From contig DEPD01000049.1 in the NCBI GenBank assembly GCA_002358575.1, positions 1-25,058 of the forward strand: a stretch of 25,058 nt of DNA, given 5' to 3'. The notes below the pieces were generated by a model. That model did not search any database and was not told the DNA's origin. It saw only the letters and a program-made list of their open reading frames with translations. Source of the stretch: Lachnospiraceae bacterium UBA3401. Lineage in GTDB: Bacteria > Bacillota > Clostridia > Lachnospirales > Lachnospiraceae. The translations under genes were made by a program, and so were the position numbers. Every line of letters begins with the position of its first letter. Positions within the stretch are counted from its first letter, which is position 1. Positions 16,251 to 25,041 of this stretch are shown one piece after another.

Positions 16251-18780
16251 GGTGAAAAGGTTAAGAGAGTCTTTGCTGGTAAAATTAATTGCAAGGATAC
16301 TTTGTATTGTCTCAGTGATAGGGTGCGCTTTGCTGGGATTCTGTTTTTGGATAGGAGTGTCTGAAAATTTAACAGATAAGACACGTTATGAAGTGTTGAG
16401 AAATGTTTATGAAAATATCAATGTAAGATATTCTATAGAGGCAGTAAATCATCTCTATTCTGGAAACAGCCGTCATGAAGAATATTTGAGAGAAAATTAT
16501 TTTAAATATGGCATTCTAAAATCAGATAATCTTAGAGAGATTGATTTTCATGAGCGCAATTCTTATCAGGAAACAAATATGACAGATGATGAGCTGGCAG
16601 CACTGGAACCAGAACAGCTTTATTTGTGTAAAATTATAAAAGGGGCAGAGGGGAACCTATACAATATAGAGATGGGATATTATAGTAATAATATGGACAG
16701 CGATGTAGTCGATGATGATAGTATAGCGCGCTTGGCTTATTATTATGCGGATAGAATCTGTTATGATTTGGCAAAAGGAATCCTATATTATCGTGCGGAA
16801 GGCAATTATTATCCAGTGCAAAACGTGTCCCTTTATTATGAAGCACAGGATAAGCAGATGGTCTATAATTATGTTTATGATTTTACAAATAAAGTTTATC
16901 AGCTAATTGATAAAAATGCGATAGAAAATATTCCATGGGTGGAAGAAGCAATAACAGAGTCAAGTGCTTCTGAAGAGGTGCAAGATACTGATCCTTTGGT
17001 GGCAGAAATTCTTGGCGAGCCAGGGAATTTCGTAAATTTTGCAGATTTGAACAATACAACATTTAGCTATCATAATTGGGGAACAATACTTTTGGATGAC
17101 ATCAGAAGTATCCGTGGTGATGAGCTAACAATAATTGACTCTAATCGTTTATCGGACACTCTTTTTATCAATAAGCCAGGATATTATTTGAACGAAGATT
17201 TTACGCTTGTGGTTGAGGAGGAGGTTTCGCTGGAAAGCTACTGGGTAGCGTCTATCGTTCCCAATTCGGTTCCTGTAAACATTATGAACAGTAGATATAG
17301 TCAGAAAGGGTGGATTATCCAATTTTATTTTGATATGACAGACAGAAATTTTGGGCAAAGACTTGGCTTGAGCATATTTGCAATGATACTGTCATTTGTT
17401 TTTTTACTCTATGCTGCTGGGCACCGCAGGGGAGTGGATGGAATCGTACTCACACCGTTTGACAAGATTCCAATTGATGTATTTAGTATTATTATCTTTA
17501 TTGTGGAGATTATATTGGCCCTTTTGGGATTGTATTCTATAAAAGCGCTTATATTGCTAAAATATGCACTGATTTGTATTGGATTGCTGGGTGCGTTTGG
17601 AGTGATAATGGTAGCGTTTGCACTTGAGTATCTACTGAGTATATGTGTGCGTTTCAAGGCAGGTAAATGGTGGCAAAATAGTATTTGTTATCGTGTCTAC
17701 AATTGGTGTCGCAGTGGTTTTGTATATCTTTTAAAAAATATGACTCTGATTCGGAAACTCATTTTTATTTTTGGAATTATTTCTTTTGTAGAGTTTTTTG
17801 TTCTGATAAGTTTTAGCAGAGATACAATCTGTGTATTATGGTTTATAGAAAAACTAATTTTTTGTGTTGTTCTATGTATACTGATGGTTCAATTACACAC
17901 ATTACAAAAAGCAAGCCAAAATATGGCGCAGGGAAATCTTTCGTATAAGATTGACGTTGACAAAATGTTTTGGGAGTGCAGAAAACACGGGGAAAATCTG
18001 AATCGAATTGGTGAGGGTATGTCGAGGGCAGTTGATGAGCGCATGAAAAGTGAGCGTCTTAAGACAGAACTGATCACAAATGTATCACATGATATTAAGA
18101 CACCACTCACTTCAATTATTAACTATGTGGATTTGCTTTCGAAGGAGGAATTGTACAATGACAAGGCAGCAGAGTATCTTGAAGTGCTTAATAGACAGTC
18201 TTCCAAATTAAAAAAACTGATTGAAGATTTGGTGGAGGCTTCCAAAGCTTCTTCTGGGAATATGTCTGTCGATAGCCAACAGCTTGAGGCTGGCGTTTTT
18301 GTGACACAGACAGTGGGGGAATTTGAAGAAAAACTCAAGGCGGCGGGTTTGGAATTAATTGTCAGTAAGCCTGAGGAAACAGTTTATATTATGGCAGATG
18401 GCAGGCATGTCTGGCGTGTCATTGACAATTTGATGAACAATATCTGTAAATACGCACAGCCTGGATCAAGAGTGTATGTGAACTTGGATGCAACCAATAT
18501 TCATGTAAGTATTACATTTCGGAATATTTCCAAATTTCCTTTGAATATCAATGGGGAGGAACTGATGGAGCGATTTGTGCGGGGAGATAAGTCCCGCAAT
18601 ACAGAAGGGCATGGACTTGGACTTTCTATAGCGCAGAGTTTGATGAAGCTTAACAGTGGTGATATGAAAATTATTGTGGATGGAGATTTGTTTAAAGTAA
18701 TACTAGCGTTTCACAGACATTTAGTAGGATGTAATAACTCAGCACAGGACTTGGCATTTACTGCTAAATCCGTGGAATAG
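16243..18780 (+). CDS. Polytopic membrane sensor histidine kinase
   Basis: 845-residue kinase. One membrane helix (about 14-39) is followed by a large extracytoplasmic region (40-370) rich in Tyr, Asp and Glu, then about five more helices (roughly 371-392, 413-432, 435-468, 505-523, 535-553), a HAMP-like linker, the phosphoacceptor box ITNVSHDIKTPLT (His616) and a HATPase domain. The N-box is NLMNNICKYA and the G2 box GHGLGLSIA. The usual G1 motif DxGxG is absent; FRNISKFPLNI stands there. ATG 16243 is preferred over GTG 16240 because AAAGGA lies about 6 bp upstream of it. It overlaps the regulator gene, its evident partner. The large outer domain implies an external ligand, perhaps a polymer or peptide, which the sequence does not reveal. 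Confidence 0.9.
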   Translation: MFKVKRLRESLLVKLIARILCIVSVIGCALLGFCFWIGVSENLTDKTRYEVLRNVYENINVRYSIEAVNHLYSGNSRHEEYLRENYFKYGILKSDNLREIDFHERNSYQETNMTDDELAALEPEQLYLCKIIKGAEGNLYNIEMGYYSNNMDSDVVDDDSIARLAYYYADRICYDLAKGILYYRAEGNYYPVQNVSLYYEAQDKQMVYNYVYDFTNKVYQLIDKNAIENIPWVEEAITESSASEEVQDTDPLVAEILGEPGNFVNFADLNNTTFSYHNWGTILLDDIRSIRGDELTIIDSNRLSDTLFINKPGYYLNEDFTLVVEEEVSLESYWVASIVPNSVPVNIMNSRYSQKGWIIQFYFDMTDRNFGQRLGLSIFAMILSFVFLLYAAGHRRGVDGIVLTPFDKIPIDVFSIIIFIVEIILALLGLYSIKALILLKYALICIGLLGAFGVIMVAFALEYLLSICVRFKAGKWWQNSICYRVYNWCRSGFVYLLKNMTLIRKLIFIFGIISFVEFFVLISFSRDTICVLWFIEKLIFCVVLCILMVQLHTLQKASQNMAQGNLSYKIDVDKMFWECRKHGENLNRIGEGMSRAVDERMKSERLKTELITNVSHDIKTPLTSIINYVDLLSKEELYNDKAAEYLEVLNRQSSKLKKLIEDLVEASKASSGNMSVDSQQLEAGVFVTQTVGEFEEKLKAAGLELIVSKPEETVYIMADGRHVWRVIDNLMNNICKYAQPGSRVYVNLDATNIHVSITFRNISKFPLNINGEELMERFVRGDKSRNTEGHGLGLSIAQSLMKLNSGDMKIIVDGDLFKVILAFHRHLVGCNNSAQDLAFTAKSVE

Positions 18781-18870
18781 CATAGTGGTTGAGATGCATC
18801 TACTGGAACAGAGTGAACAGTAATTCAAAGGCTGAATTGTTACAGTAAATTGGAGGAGAGCGAATATACA

Positions 18871-18899
18871 TTGACGTAGAAGTAATGGTTTGGTATAAT
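18871..18899 (+). promoter_or_regulatory. Near-consensus promoter for the DUF5722-like/GGDEF operon
   Basis: TTGACG (18871-18876), 17 bp, TATAAT (18894-18899). Transcription should start near 18906. Immediately after it TGGCCTT pairs with AAGGCTA (about 18905-18924), holding a GGAGGA loop with no start codon behind it; the true ribosome site is AAGAAGG at 18935-18941. The promoter overlaps the longest in-frame start at 18885, which rules that start out. Confidence 0.75.
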
Positions 18900-18950
18900 A
18901 GGAATGGCCTTGGAGGAAAGGCTACCAAACGATTAAGAAGGATGTATACA

Positions 18951-20489
18951 ATGCAAAAATTATATAGATTGAAACGAAATATTGTTATATGTCTGATTGC
19001 GGGCATGCTTTTTGGCGGCATGGGGGTTCGTTCCTATGCCGCCGAAGTTGTTGACGGCCAGACGTTGGAAAATAATACAAATGATGTGAATACGATGGTT
19101 ATTGCAGGAAGCTATGGGACAATTTCAAGGAATGTACGCTGCACTGTGGAAAGGGATGGCACAGTGACTTACATTGCGGCGCTGAATAGCGAGTTGCCAG
19201 TTTCGGATGATGGAATGCTTTATTTGTTTGAGCTGGCACCTTTTGAATACGATATTCAGGAAGGTACAAAAGTGCTTGGGTGTAAAAATATACAGCAACT
19301 GGAACCGATGCCAAGTTTTCAGTTTCCAGTCAATTTTAAACAGCAGGATACTAGGTTATATTCCAAATTTGCAATGGGAATTAGAAGTGGGGGAGTCCTT
19401 CACATGGTGACGGAACCTACATATATTACGAATCCAGAGGCACTTGCATGGAATACATTAAAACGGTATCCGCGCAATAAAAAATCGACGCAGGGGGAAG
19501 AGTTTAACAATATTTTTATGGATGGTACTTTTGGTCCACAGGTTGCGTGGAAATTCAAGACGCTTCAGGTGCTGAACACAGGCGACAGCAGGGCGCTGAC
19601 CCATCCAATGGCTAGGAGAGAGACAAGAAGGGCAGACTCTAAGAAAATTAGAAATCCAATGTATTATATGTTCAATGCGTCAGACGAGGAAGGTGTCAGG
19701 ACACTTGCTACCATGATGGAGTATTATGTGGCAAACTCTAAGGGTGGTGAAAATTGGATCATAGGAAATGAAGTAAACACACGCTTATGGAATTATATGG
19801 CTTGGACTGATTGGGATACTTATATTAAGGAGTATGCGCAGGCATTTCGTGTCATGTACAATGCAATTATGAGCACAAATGCAAATGCGCGGGTTTTTGT
19901 CTGCATTGATCAGGTATGGAACAGGAATTTCACTCCGTCTGACAAAGAATACTATCAGTTTATGGATGGAAAGGATTTCCTACAGAAGTTTCAGGCATTG
20001 ATAAATTTGGAAGGAGATATTGATTGGGGAGTGGCACAGCATCCATATACGAACCCAATGGGGTATGCTAAATTTTGGGATATGTCGGGCTGCAAAAATG
20101 GAAACGCATATGCTGCGCAGGTTGCGGCGGGAGAGATTGTAACTTTTCAAAATCTCTCTGTATTGACTGATTTTATGCAAACGCCAGCAATGTTGGATAC
20201 AAAGGGAAAAGTGAGACATATTATATTAAGTGAAATTGGTCTCTCCAACAAGCAAGGAAGTGAGACACAGGCGGCTGCGCTTTGCGCGTCCTATGCCGCA
20301 GTGATGGACAATCCATTTATTGATGAGATTATCTATCTGCCCGCATATAGTGACCCAGGAATGGATGCAAGTATGGATGCTTTTTCGCAGACTGTCTACA
20401 ATGAGATGGATGGGATAAATTCTGCACAGTATCTAGGATGGGCCAAATCGTACATAGGAATTAATGATTGGTCTGAGATTATTTGGTAG
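18951..20489 (+). CDS. Secreted DUF5722-like protein, probable clan GH-A glycoside hydrolase fold
   Basis: 512-residue exported protein. A signal peptide is clear: KLYRLKRN, then a hydrophobic core IVICLIAGMLFGGMGV, then cleavage near SYA-AEV. Residues about 35-165 are a beta-rich N-terminal part. The rest looks like a TIM barrel resembling DUF5722 proteins, with WIIGNEVN (Glu274) as candidate acid/base and IILSEIGLS (Glu428) as candidate nucleophile, the pattern of clan GH-A retaining enzymes. AQHPYTNPMGY (about 363-373) fits the conserved barrel His region. The start at 18951 is chosen for AAGAAGG 9 bp upstream and the promoter at 18871. It ends 14 bp before the next gene, so the two form an operon. 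Family recognition is from memory of conserved patterns; activity and substrate are not established. Confidence 0.75.
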   Translation: MQKLYRLKRNIVICLIAGMLFGGMGVRSYAAEVVDGQTLENNTNDVNTMVIAGSYGTISRNVRCTVERDGTVTYIAALNSELPVSDDGMLYLFELAPFEYDIQEGTKVLGCKNIQQLEPMPSFQFPVNFKQQDTRLYSKFAMGIRSGGVLHMVTEPTYITNPEALAWNTLKRYPRNKKSTQGEEFNNIFMDGTFGPQVAWKFKTLQVLNTGDSRALTHPMARRETRRADSKKIRNPMYYMFNASDEEGVRTLATMMEYYVANSKGGENWIIGNEVNTRLWNYMAWTDWDTYIKEYAQAFRVMYNAIMSTNANARVFVCIDQVWNRNFTPSDKEYYQFMDGKDFLQKFQALINLEGDIDWGVAQHPYTNPMGYAKFWDMSGCKNGNAYAAQVAAGEIVTFQNLSVLTDFMQTPAMLDTKGKVRHIILSEIGLSNKQGSETQAAALCASYAAVMDNPFIDEIIYLPAYSDPGMDASMDAFSQTVYNEMDGINSAQYLGWAKSYIGINDWSEIIW

Positions 20490-20503
20490 CTGGGGTAATT
20501 GAA

Positions 20504-23500
20504 ATGAAAAAAGATACAAGAAGTGGTGTTATGGATAAAGTGCGTTTTAGTTTCAGTGAGAGGGACGAAAATTTTTTGCTTTTACGGCATTACAATACAT
20601 TTGCATTCACACAGGAATGGAAAGCACAGATAGAACAGGAGAATCCAGACACTATAGTTTGTCTGCATGATTTTTCTCTGTCAGAGATTGTCAGTGTATT
20701 TGAGCCGTTTCTTGATTTTGTGGCAAGTGCATTTGGAAAACTGTCAGAAGACACTATTGACAAACTTCTTGACGCATGTGATGTCTACAGCTTGCATCGC
20801 TCTGTCTTAAAGAGTTTTTTGCAAAGTGGTATGTGCGTCCGTGAAGAAAATCTTTTAATTGATGAGGTTGCATTTGAGCAGGAAAAGATTGCCACAGCCG
20901 TTGTCAATGTTATCTCGCACCTTGCAGGAGAACGACAGGTTGTTTTTCTGTTGAATGACATACAATATGCAAATGGATCGACGATGCATTTTATTCATAA
21001 TTTATTGGAGGATGGGATTTGTCATAATATTATTGTTTTTGCCGCGTACAATGAGGCAAAAGTGCCATTGTCCCATATGAAACCATTGTGGGATAGGTTT
21101 TACCGCTATGTGATTGACAAGGGGCTTGTGATTGAGACAAATGCAGGCGAATTAATGGAACAGAAAAATGGTTATAATGATTTTACCTTTTCTGTGGAAC
21201 GGCTTGATGATTATATTATCCAGATTAATAATCTTATTTTTTTCCTTGATTTTATGCAGGCAAACTATTATCTGGAAATTATCTATAAAATGATTACGGT
21301 TGAAGAGATTTCTATTACATGGGAATATAAGTGCCGTATTGTCAGATTGTATACGCTGATATCGATATATACACAGAATTTTTCGCAGGCGCTGCTGTTG
21401 TGTGAGAAACTAAAAGAATTGCGGGCGGAGTCCAATGATCTGGCGCTTGACCATGCATATTTTTATTTTATGTGTATGGCACATATGTATAATGGGAGAC
21501 TTGAGAAGGCGGAACGCTATGCACACAAGTGTCTTGATATCGCAGAGAAGCAAGCGTCAGACTATGATATTTTTATCGCAAAGCTTTTGGGAATTATGGT
21601 AAAGATGTCTGGATGGCACAATATTTTTTTCTGTGCAAATGACATACCGATTGACCAGGAAGTGATTCGCATGGCAGAGAAATATCATTTCTGGAATCAT
21701 CTGGCACATATTTATGTCTATGCTTATGACAATCATCCAGCACTGTTTGCAGATGAGGAACAGATTGAGGACAGGTTGGTGCATTTTAATAAAGGAATCG
21801 AGCTGATGCGAAAACTAGGGAATGAGTATTTTATGATGGAGGCATATCGAAATAATGTTATGATAGCTTCCACAAACGGCTATTTTAAGACCGCAAATTA
21901 TTATTATGAGAAATGCCATGATCTTGTCAAAGGGAAAGATGATTATGAGGAGGCAATGATCTATAATGGCGTCGGGTATATATCTTCTGCAATGGAAAAC
22001 TATGACAAGGCTTCGGAATGTTATAATGAGGCACTCAGGCGTTTTTTGCAGATGGAAAAGATTGATTATGTCGGTGAAACTTTGTATAATATGGCGATTA
22101 ACTGCATTATGGCGCAGGATTATAAAAGTGCATATGAATATTTGGAATTATGCTTCCGAATTGTAAAGGAAATGAAGATGAATAGTCTTCGCGTTTGTAA
22201 TATAGCAAAGCTTGTGGGGCTTTTGGCGCTGTGCAGCCACTATAATGGAAATGCGCTGAAAAGTGCCATCTATATTGAAAAGACAAGACTTTTTTTAGAG
22301 CATTTGACGGACAAGAGAAATAGAAAAACAGAGAATGCAATAATACATGATTATACAACGTGCAAGGATGACTTGTTTATCTATTATTTTATTTACGGTT
22401 TGCAGCTTGCAACACAGGAACATTATAAAACAGCTTTGAAAAACTTTGAGTTGGCAGCAGGATGCATGGAGGCATCTGCGGGGAATCAGTTTTATATTTT
22501 TGGACAATATACGATAGAGTTTGCAAAACTGTACCGATTTCTTGGACAGGAAGAGGACGCACAGCGCCAGCTTTTGGAGGCAATTGATTTCTATGGGCAT
22601 CAGGGGTGTTATGGCAAGGTAGGGGAATTGAGTGCGGCGTTGGAAGGAAAACAATATACGACAGAAAAGCGAAAGCTTGACCTGCTGCCAGAATTGCGAT
22701 ATGCGGTTGACGAGGTGTTGCGTCACGCTTCTGTCTATAAAGAAAATCAAGAACAGCAAAAGCGCATGAACTTTTTGTCTGCGTGGCAGACAATGGTTGA
22801 GATTGGACATAAGAGCAGAAAAGAATTGATTTACCCGGCAGTGTATGCATTGATACATAATTTTAATATCGACAGGTTAATGCTTATAAAATATACAGAC
22901 AATAGGGCAGAAGAGCTTTTTAATAATACTGGATATCGATATCATGAGGAACGGCGCAGTCGTATTGAGGTATTTTTTCATCGTAACAGGCTAGGATTTG
23001 CAACTTCTAAGATTAATAATAATTATACAGATTATTTGGATATTATTTCTCTGTTTGATAAAAAGGAAATATGTTCTATCATTGGTCTCCCCTTTTACTA
23101 TAATAATTCTCTAAAAGCAGTTATGATAGCATATATCACAATGAAGAACAGCTGGCATTCCCCAACAAACAGGTATCTGTTAGATGAGAGTGATTCCGCA
23201 GTTTTTGAGTTTTTGATGCGGCAGCTTCTCAATTCTGTTGATATGCTTGAGGCAAACGATAAGATTCGCTGTATGAATGATAAATTAAATTATCTTGCAG
23301 TTACCGATAAGCTCACAGGTCTTTTTAATCGTGAGGGATTTTACGGAAATATTAAAAATATGTTGAAAAGCAGTCACAGTGGAAAGGTGATGCAACCAAT
23401 TACAATTATGTATATCGATCTGGATAACTTTAAGTACTATAATGATACATTTGGTCATAATATTGGAGATGTCATATTGGTTGAAATGGCAGATATCTTT

Positions 23501-23845
23501 CAGGAGGAAGTTGGAAATGACGGTTTTGTCACCCGATTTGGCGGTGATGAGTTTTTGATTACACTATATAGTCAAGATAATCTGCGCACAGAGCAGTTGG
23601 CGAAAAATATTTACAGACAGATAGAGCTAGGGGAGGGATTTGCGCATGTGATTAGTGGTAAACTTGGAAAGGAAGTTCAGATTCCAAAAGAACATTGGAT
23701 ATCATGTTCTATTGGAATTAGTAGCTTGCGGGCAGTACTTTCTGAGGATGCACTTGAGAAAGTGGTGAAAGAGGCAGATAAGGTTCTTTATGATGTAAAA
23801 AAAGAGGGCAAGGGCACATACAGATTTTATGCACGAACTTCATAA
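20504..23845 (+). CDS. ATPase-like/TPR/GGDEF diguanylate cyclase
   Basis: 1113-residue cytoplasmic signalling protein. Residues 1-210 resemble a STAND/AAA module: VVFLLNDIQYANGST (146-160) looks like a Walker B segment and IIVFAAYNE like the following sensor strand, but no P-loop is present. Residues about 240-730 are helical repeats of TPR type (for example ALLLCEKLKEL, EAMIYNGVGYISSAMENYDKASECYNEALRRF). Residues about 760-925 are GAF-like. The C-terminal GGDEF domain is intact: DKLTGLFNREGF, IDLDNFKYYNDTFGHNIGD, RFGGDEF (GGDEF at 1013-1017) and CSIGISS, so it should make c-di-GMP. No RxxD inhibitory site is found at the expected place. ATG 20504 is chosen over TTG 20483; the ribosome site is weak (GGGG), consistent with coupling to the upstream gene. 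The layout resembles MalT-like sensors with GGDEF replacing the DNA-binding domain. Confidence 0.85.
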   Translation: MKKDTRSGVMDKVRFSFSERDENFLLLRHYNTFAFTQEWKAQIEQENPDTIVCLHDFSLSEIVSVFEPFLDFVASAFGKLSEDTIDKLLDACDVYSLHRSVLKSFLQSGMCVREENLLIDEVAFEQEKIATAVVNVISHLAGERQVVFLLNDIQYANGSTMHFIHNLLEDGICHNIIVFAAYNEAKVPLSHMKPLWDRFYRYVIDKGLVIETNAGELMEQKNGYNDFTFSVERLDDYIIQINNLIFFLDFMQANYYLEIIYKMITVEEISITWEYKCRIVRLYTLISIYTQNFSQALLLCEKLKELRAESNDLALDHAYFYFMCMAHMYNGRLEKAERYAHKCLDIAEKQASDYDIFIAKLLGIMVKMSGWHNIFFCANDIPIDQEVIRMAEKYHFWNHLAHIYVYAYDNHPALFADEEQIEDRLVHFNKGIELMRKLGNEYFMMEAYRNNVMIASTNGYFKTANYYYEKCHDLVKGKDDYEEAMIYNGVGYISSAMENYDKASECYNEALRRFLQMEKIDYVGETLYNMAINCIMAQDYKSAYEYLELCFRIVKEMKMNSLRVCNIAKLVGLLALCSHYNGNALKSAIYIEKTRLFLEHLTDKRNRKTENAIIHDYTTCKDDLFIYYFIYGLQLATQEHYKTALKNFELAAGCMEASAGNQFYIFGQYTIEFAKLYRFLGQEEDAQRQLLEAIDFYGHQGCYGKVGELSAALEGKQYTTEKRKLDLLPELRYAVDEVLRHASVYKENQEQQKRMNFLSAWQTMVEIGHKSRKELIYPAVYALIHNFNIDRLMLIKYTDNRAEELFNNTGYRYHEERRSRIEVFFHRNRLGFATSKINNNYTDYLDIISLFDKKEICSIIGLPFYYNNSLKAVMIAYITMKNSWHSPTNRYLLDESDSAVFEFLMRQLLNSVDMLEANDKIRCMNDKLNYLAVTDKLTGLFNREGFYGNIKNMLKSSHSGKVMQPITIMYIDLDNFKYYNDTFGHNIGDVILVEMADIFQEEVGNDGFVTRFGGDEFLITLYSQDNLRTEQLAKNIYRQIELGEGFAHVISGKLGKEVQIPKEHWISCSIGISSLRAVLSEDALEKVVKEADKVLYDVKKEGKGTYRFYARTS

Positions 23846-23912
23846 GATGTCTATATGTAAAATAACAAAAAATTTCTGTAAAATATTAGTAAAGATGCAA
23901 TATGAATAGTGG

Positions 23913-23941
23913 TTGATATTTTTATGATGATGGGTTATACT
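23913..23941 (+). promoter_or_regulatory. Promoter of the 6S-like RNA
   Basis: TTGATA (23913-23918), 17 bp, TATACT (23936-23941), close to the sigma-A consensus. Expected start is near 23948. No coding frame follows it, only the structured RNA. Confidence 0.7.
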
Positions 23942-23947
23942 ATAGTT

Positions 23948-24125
23948 AATCTGAAATGTGCGATAACTCTTGTCATTTTGAACCTACATCACTTTAAACG
24001 GGATTCCTACATTGTCTGATCAATGCCATGCCCCCCATTTAGGCCAGGGGAAGGCAGCGAGAAAGATTGCGGTTGCCCACCTAGCATTGGCTAGGAGTCA
24101 AAATACAGGAGCCGGCGTTTCGGGG
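23948..24125 (+). ncRNA. ssrS: 6S RNA (probable)
   Basis: 6S RNA binds the sigma-A RNA polymerase holoenzyme by imitating an open promoter. This stretch has no gene but folds into the expected rod. The closing stem pairs CTCTTGT (23967-23973) with ACAGGAG (24105-24111) and ATTTTGA (23975-23981) with TCAAAAT (24098-24104), extended outward by GAAA (23953-23956) with TTTC (24118-24121). A large internal bubble follows; its 5' strand includes ACCTACATCACTTTAAACG and its 3' strand holds a small hairpin CCTAGC-ATTG-GCTAGG (24080-24095), as in 6S RNAs. The terminal arm ends in TGCC...GGCA and CCCC...GGGG (24024-24056). Its own near-consensus promoter and a terminator at 24140 frame a transcript of roughly 180-220 nt, the right size. 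I did not run a covariance model; another structured RNA remains possible. Confidence 0.72.
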
Positions 24126-24139
24126 ATACACAAATGAAG

Positions 24140-24166
24140 CAAAGCAGCCTTAACGGGCTGCTTTTG
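24140..24166 (+). terminator. Intrinsic terminator after the 6S-like RNA
   Basis: AAAGCAGCC (24141-24149) pairs with GGCTGCTTT (24156-24164), 6-nt loop, ending in a short T-run. It lies right behind the RNA and should end its transcript. Confidence 0.7.
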
Positions 24167-24183
24167 TGGTATAATGTTGACAG

Positions 24184-24227
24184 AAAGCCCTGTATTGCTT
24201 GATTTTTCGGCAATACGGGGCTTTTTT
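24184..24227. terminator. Strong terminator at the recombinase 3' end
   Basis: AAAGCCCTGTATTGC (24184-24198) pairs with GCAATACGGGGCTTT (24210-24224) over 15 bp with one T-G pair and continues into TTT. It lies directly beyond the recombinase stop, so it may stop plus-strand read-through from the RNA gene and, less efficiently, minus-strand transcripts. It may mark the element's left end. Confidence 0.7.
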
Positions 24228-24231
24228 GTTA

Positions 24232-25041
24232 CTAATTCGTTATTAGTTCAATGTTCATTTTGAGTTCTTCAATATTTTTATGGGTGTAAACCCGTTCACA
24301 CGTCCCTTTCGACTTATGCCCCATGATTCTATCAATGCAGACCTTATTTGCCCCGGCAGAATCAAGGCGGCTTCTGAATGTATGGCGGCACTCATGCGGG
24401 GTATGTTGCATTTCCAACTTATCCATGATACCCGCCCAAAATTCCCTATATTGTGTTTGGTTCAGCCTTTTCCCGTTGTATTCAAACAGATACCCGCTTT
24501 TTGATTGTTCAATCCGCTTTTGAACAATCGGTTGAATTTTTGAATGGATGGGGACAAGTCGATTTTTCCCGGCAGCGGTTTTTGTTCCCCCAGTAATCGT
24601 CCCGGCTTCAAGGTCAACCGTTTCCGTTTTCAGGTCTATCATTTCCGAAATCCTGAATCCGGTGTAAAGGAAGAATAGGATTGAATCAACCCATTCCAAT
24701 TTCTGGTTGTCCCATATCCGGGCAACTTCTTCATCCGTGAAAATCTCCTTGCTTATTTCCGGTATCGGTGCAGAGGTAAGCAGATCGGAACAGCACTTTG
24801 AAATTATGTCCAGTTCCATAGCGAAACGGTCAAGGTGTCCGAACAAGTTTTTGATTGCCCCTTGTGTGGAATAACCCTTCCCGCAGCCATCAATACAATC
24901 TTGCATTTGGTAAGATTTGATTTGCTTATATTTCACCTTTTCCAGCTTCACACAATGTTTGTATGCAGATTTCAGGGAACTTTGATTTGAAGTCCCCAAT
25001 TTGACAGCCCGCTTTTCCAGCCACAATTTATATAGTTTCAC
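24232..25041 (-). CDS. Tyrosine recombinase/integrase, N-terminal domain missing or cut
   Basis: Site-specific tyrosine recombinase of the Tn916/phage integrase type. Residues about 1-90 are the core-binding (SAM-like) domain and 100-265 the catalytic domain, with Arg130 (TGFRISE), Lys154 (TKTAAGK), His216 and Arg219 (HECR), His242 (GHKS) and nucleophile Tyr252 (VYTH), so all catalytic residues are present. The only start in this frame is GTG at 25041, and a TAA stands at 25054-25056. Full family members usually carry 50-100 more N-terminal residues (arm-binding domain), so this copy is either truncated, frameshifted near the window edge, or a short form. Codon use (many CCG, GGG, GCC) differs from the neighbouring genes, in keeping with transfer. 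It reads toward the 6S-like RNA, so the element probably extends to the right, outside the window. Confidence 0.85.
   Translation of the reverse strand: MKLYKLWLEKRAVKLGTSNQSSLKSAYKHCVKLEKVKYKQIKSYQMQDCIDGCGKGYSTQGAIKNLFGHLDRFAMELDIISKCCSDLLTSAPIPEISKEIFTDEEVARIWDNQKLEWVDSILFFLYTGFRISEMIDLKTETVDLEAGTITGGTKTAAGKNRLVPIHSKIQPIVQKRIEQSKSGYLFEYNGKRLNQTQYREFWAGIMDKLEMQHTPHECRHTFRSRLDSAGANKVCIDRIMGHKSKGTCERVYTHKNIEELKMNIELITN

Noticed and set aside
18885..18950. Longer start for the DUF5722-like protein
   Set aside because: The start would lie inside the promoter spacer (18877-18893); the signal peptide and the AAGAAGG site support 18951.
22295..22858. Open frame of 187 codons on the minus strand
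   Set aside because: It lies wholly inside the TPR-GGDEF gene, is rich in Cys/Leu/His typical of antisense frames, and shows no ribosome site or domain.
24000..24170. tmRNA or tRNA 3' end as the integrase target
   Set aside because: No T-loop sequence, no CCA end and no tag-peptide frame are seen; the pairing pattern fits 6S RNA instead.
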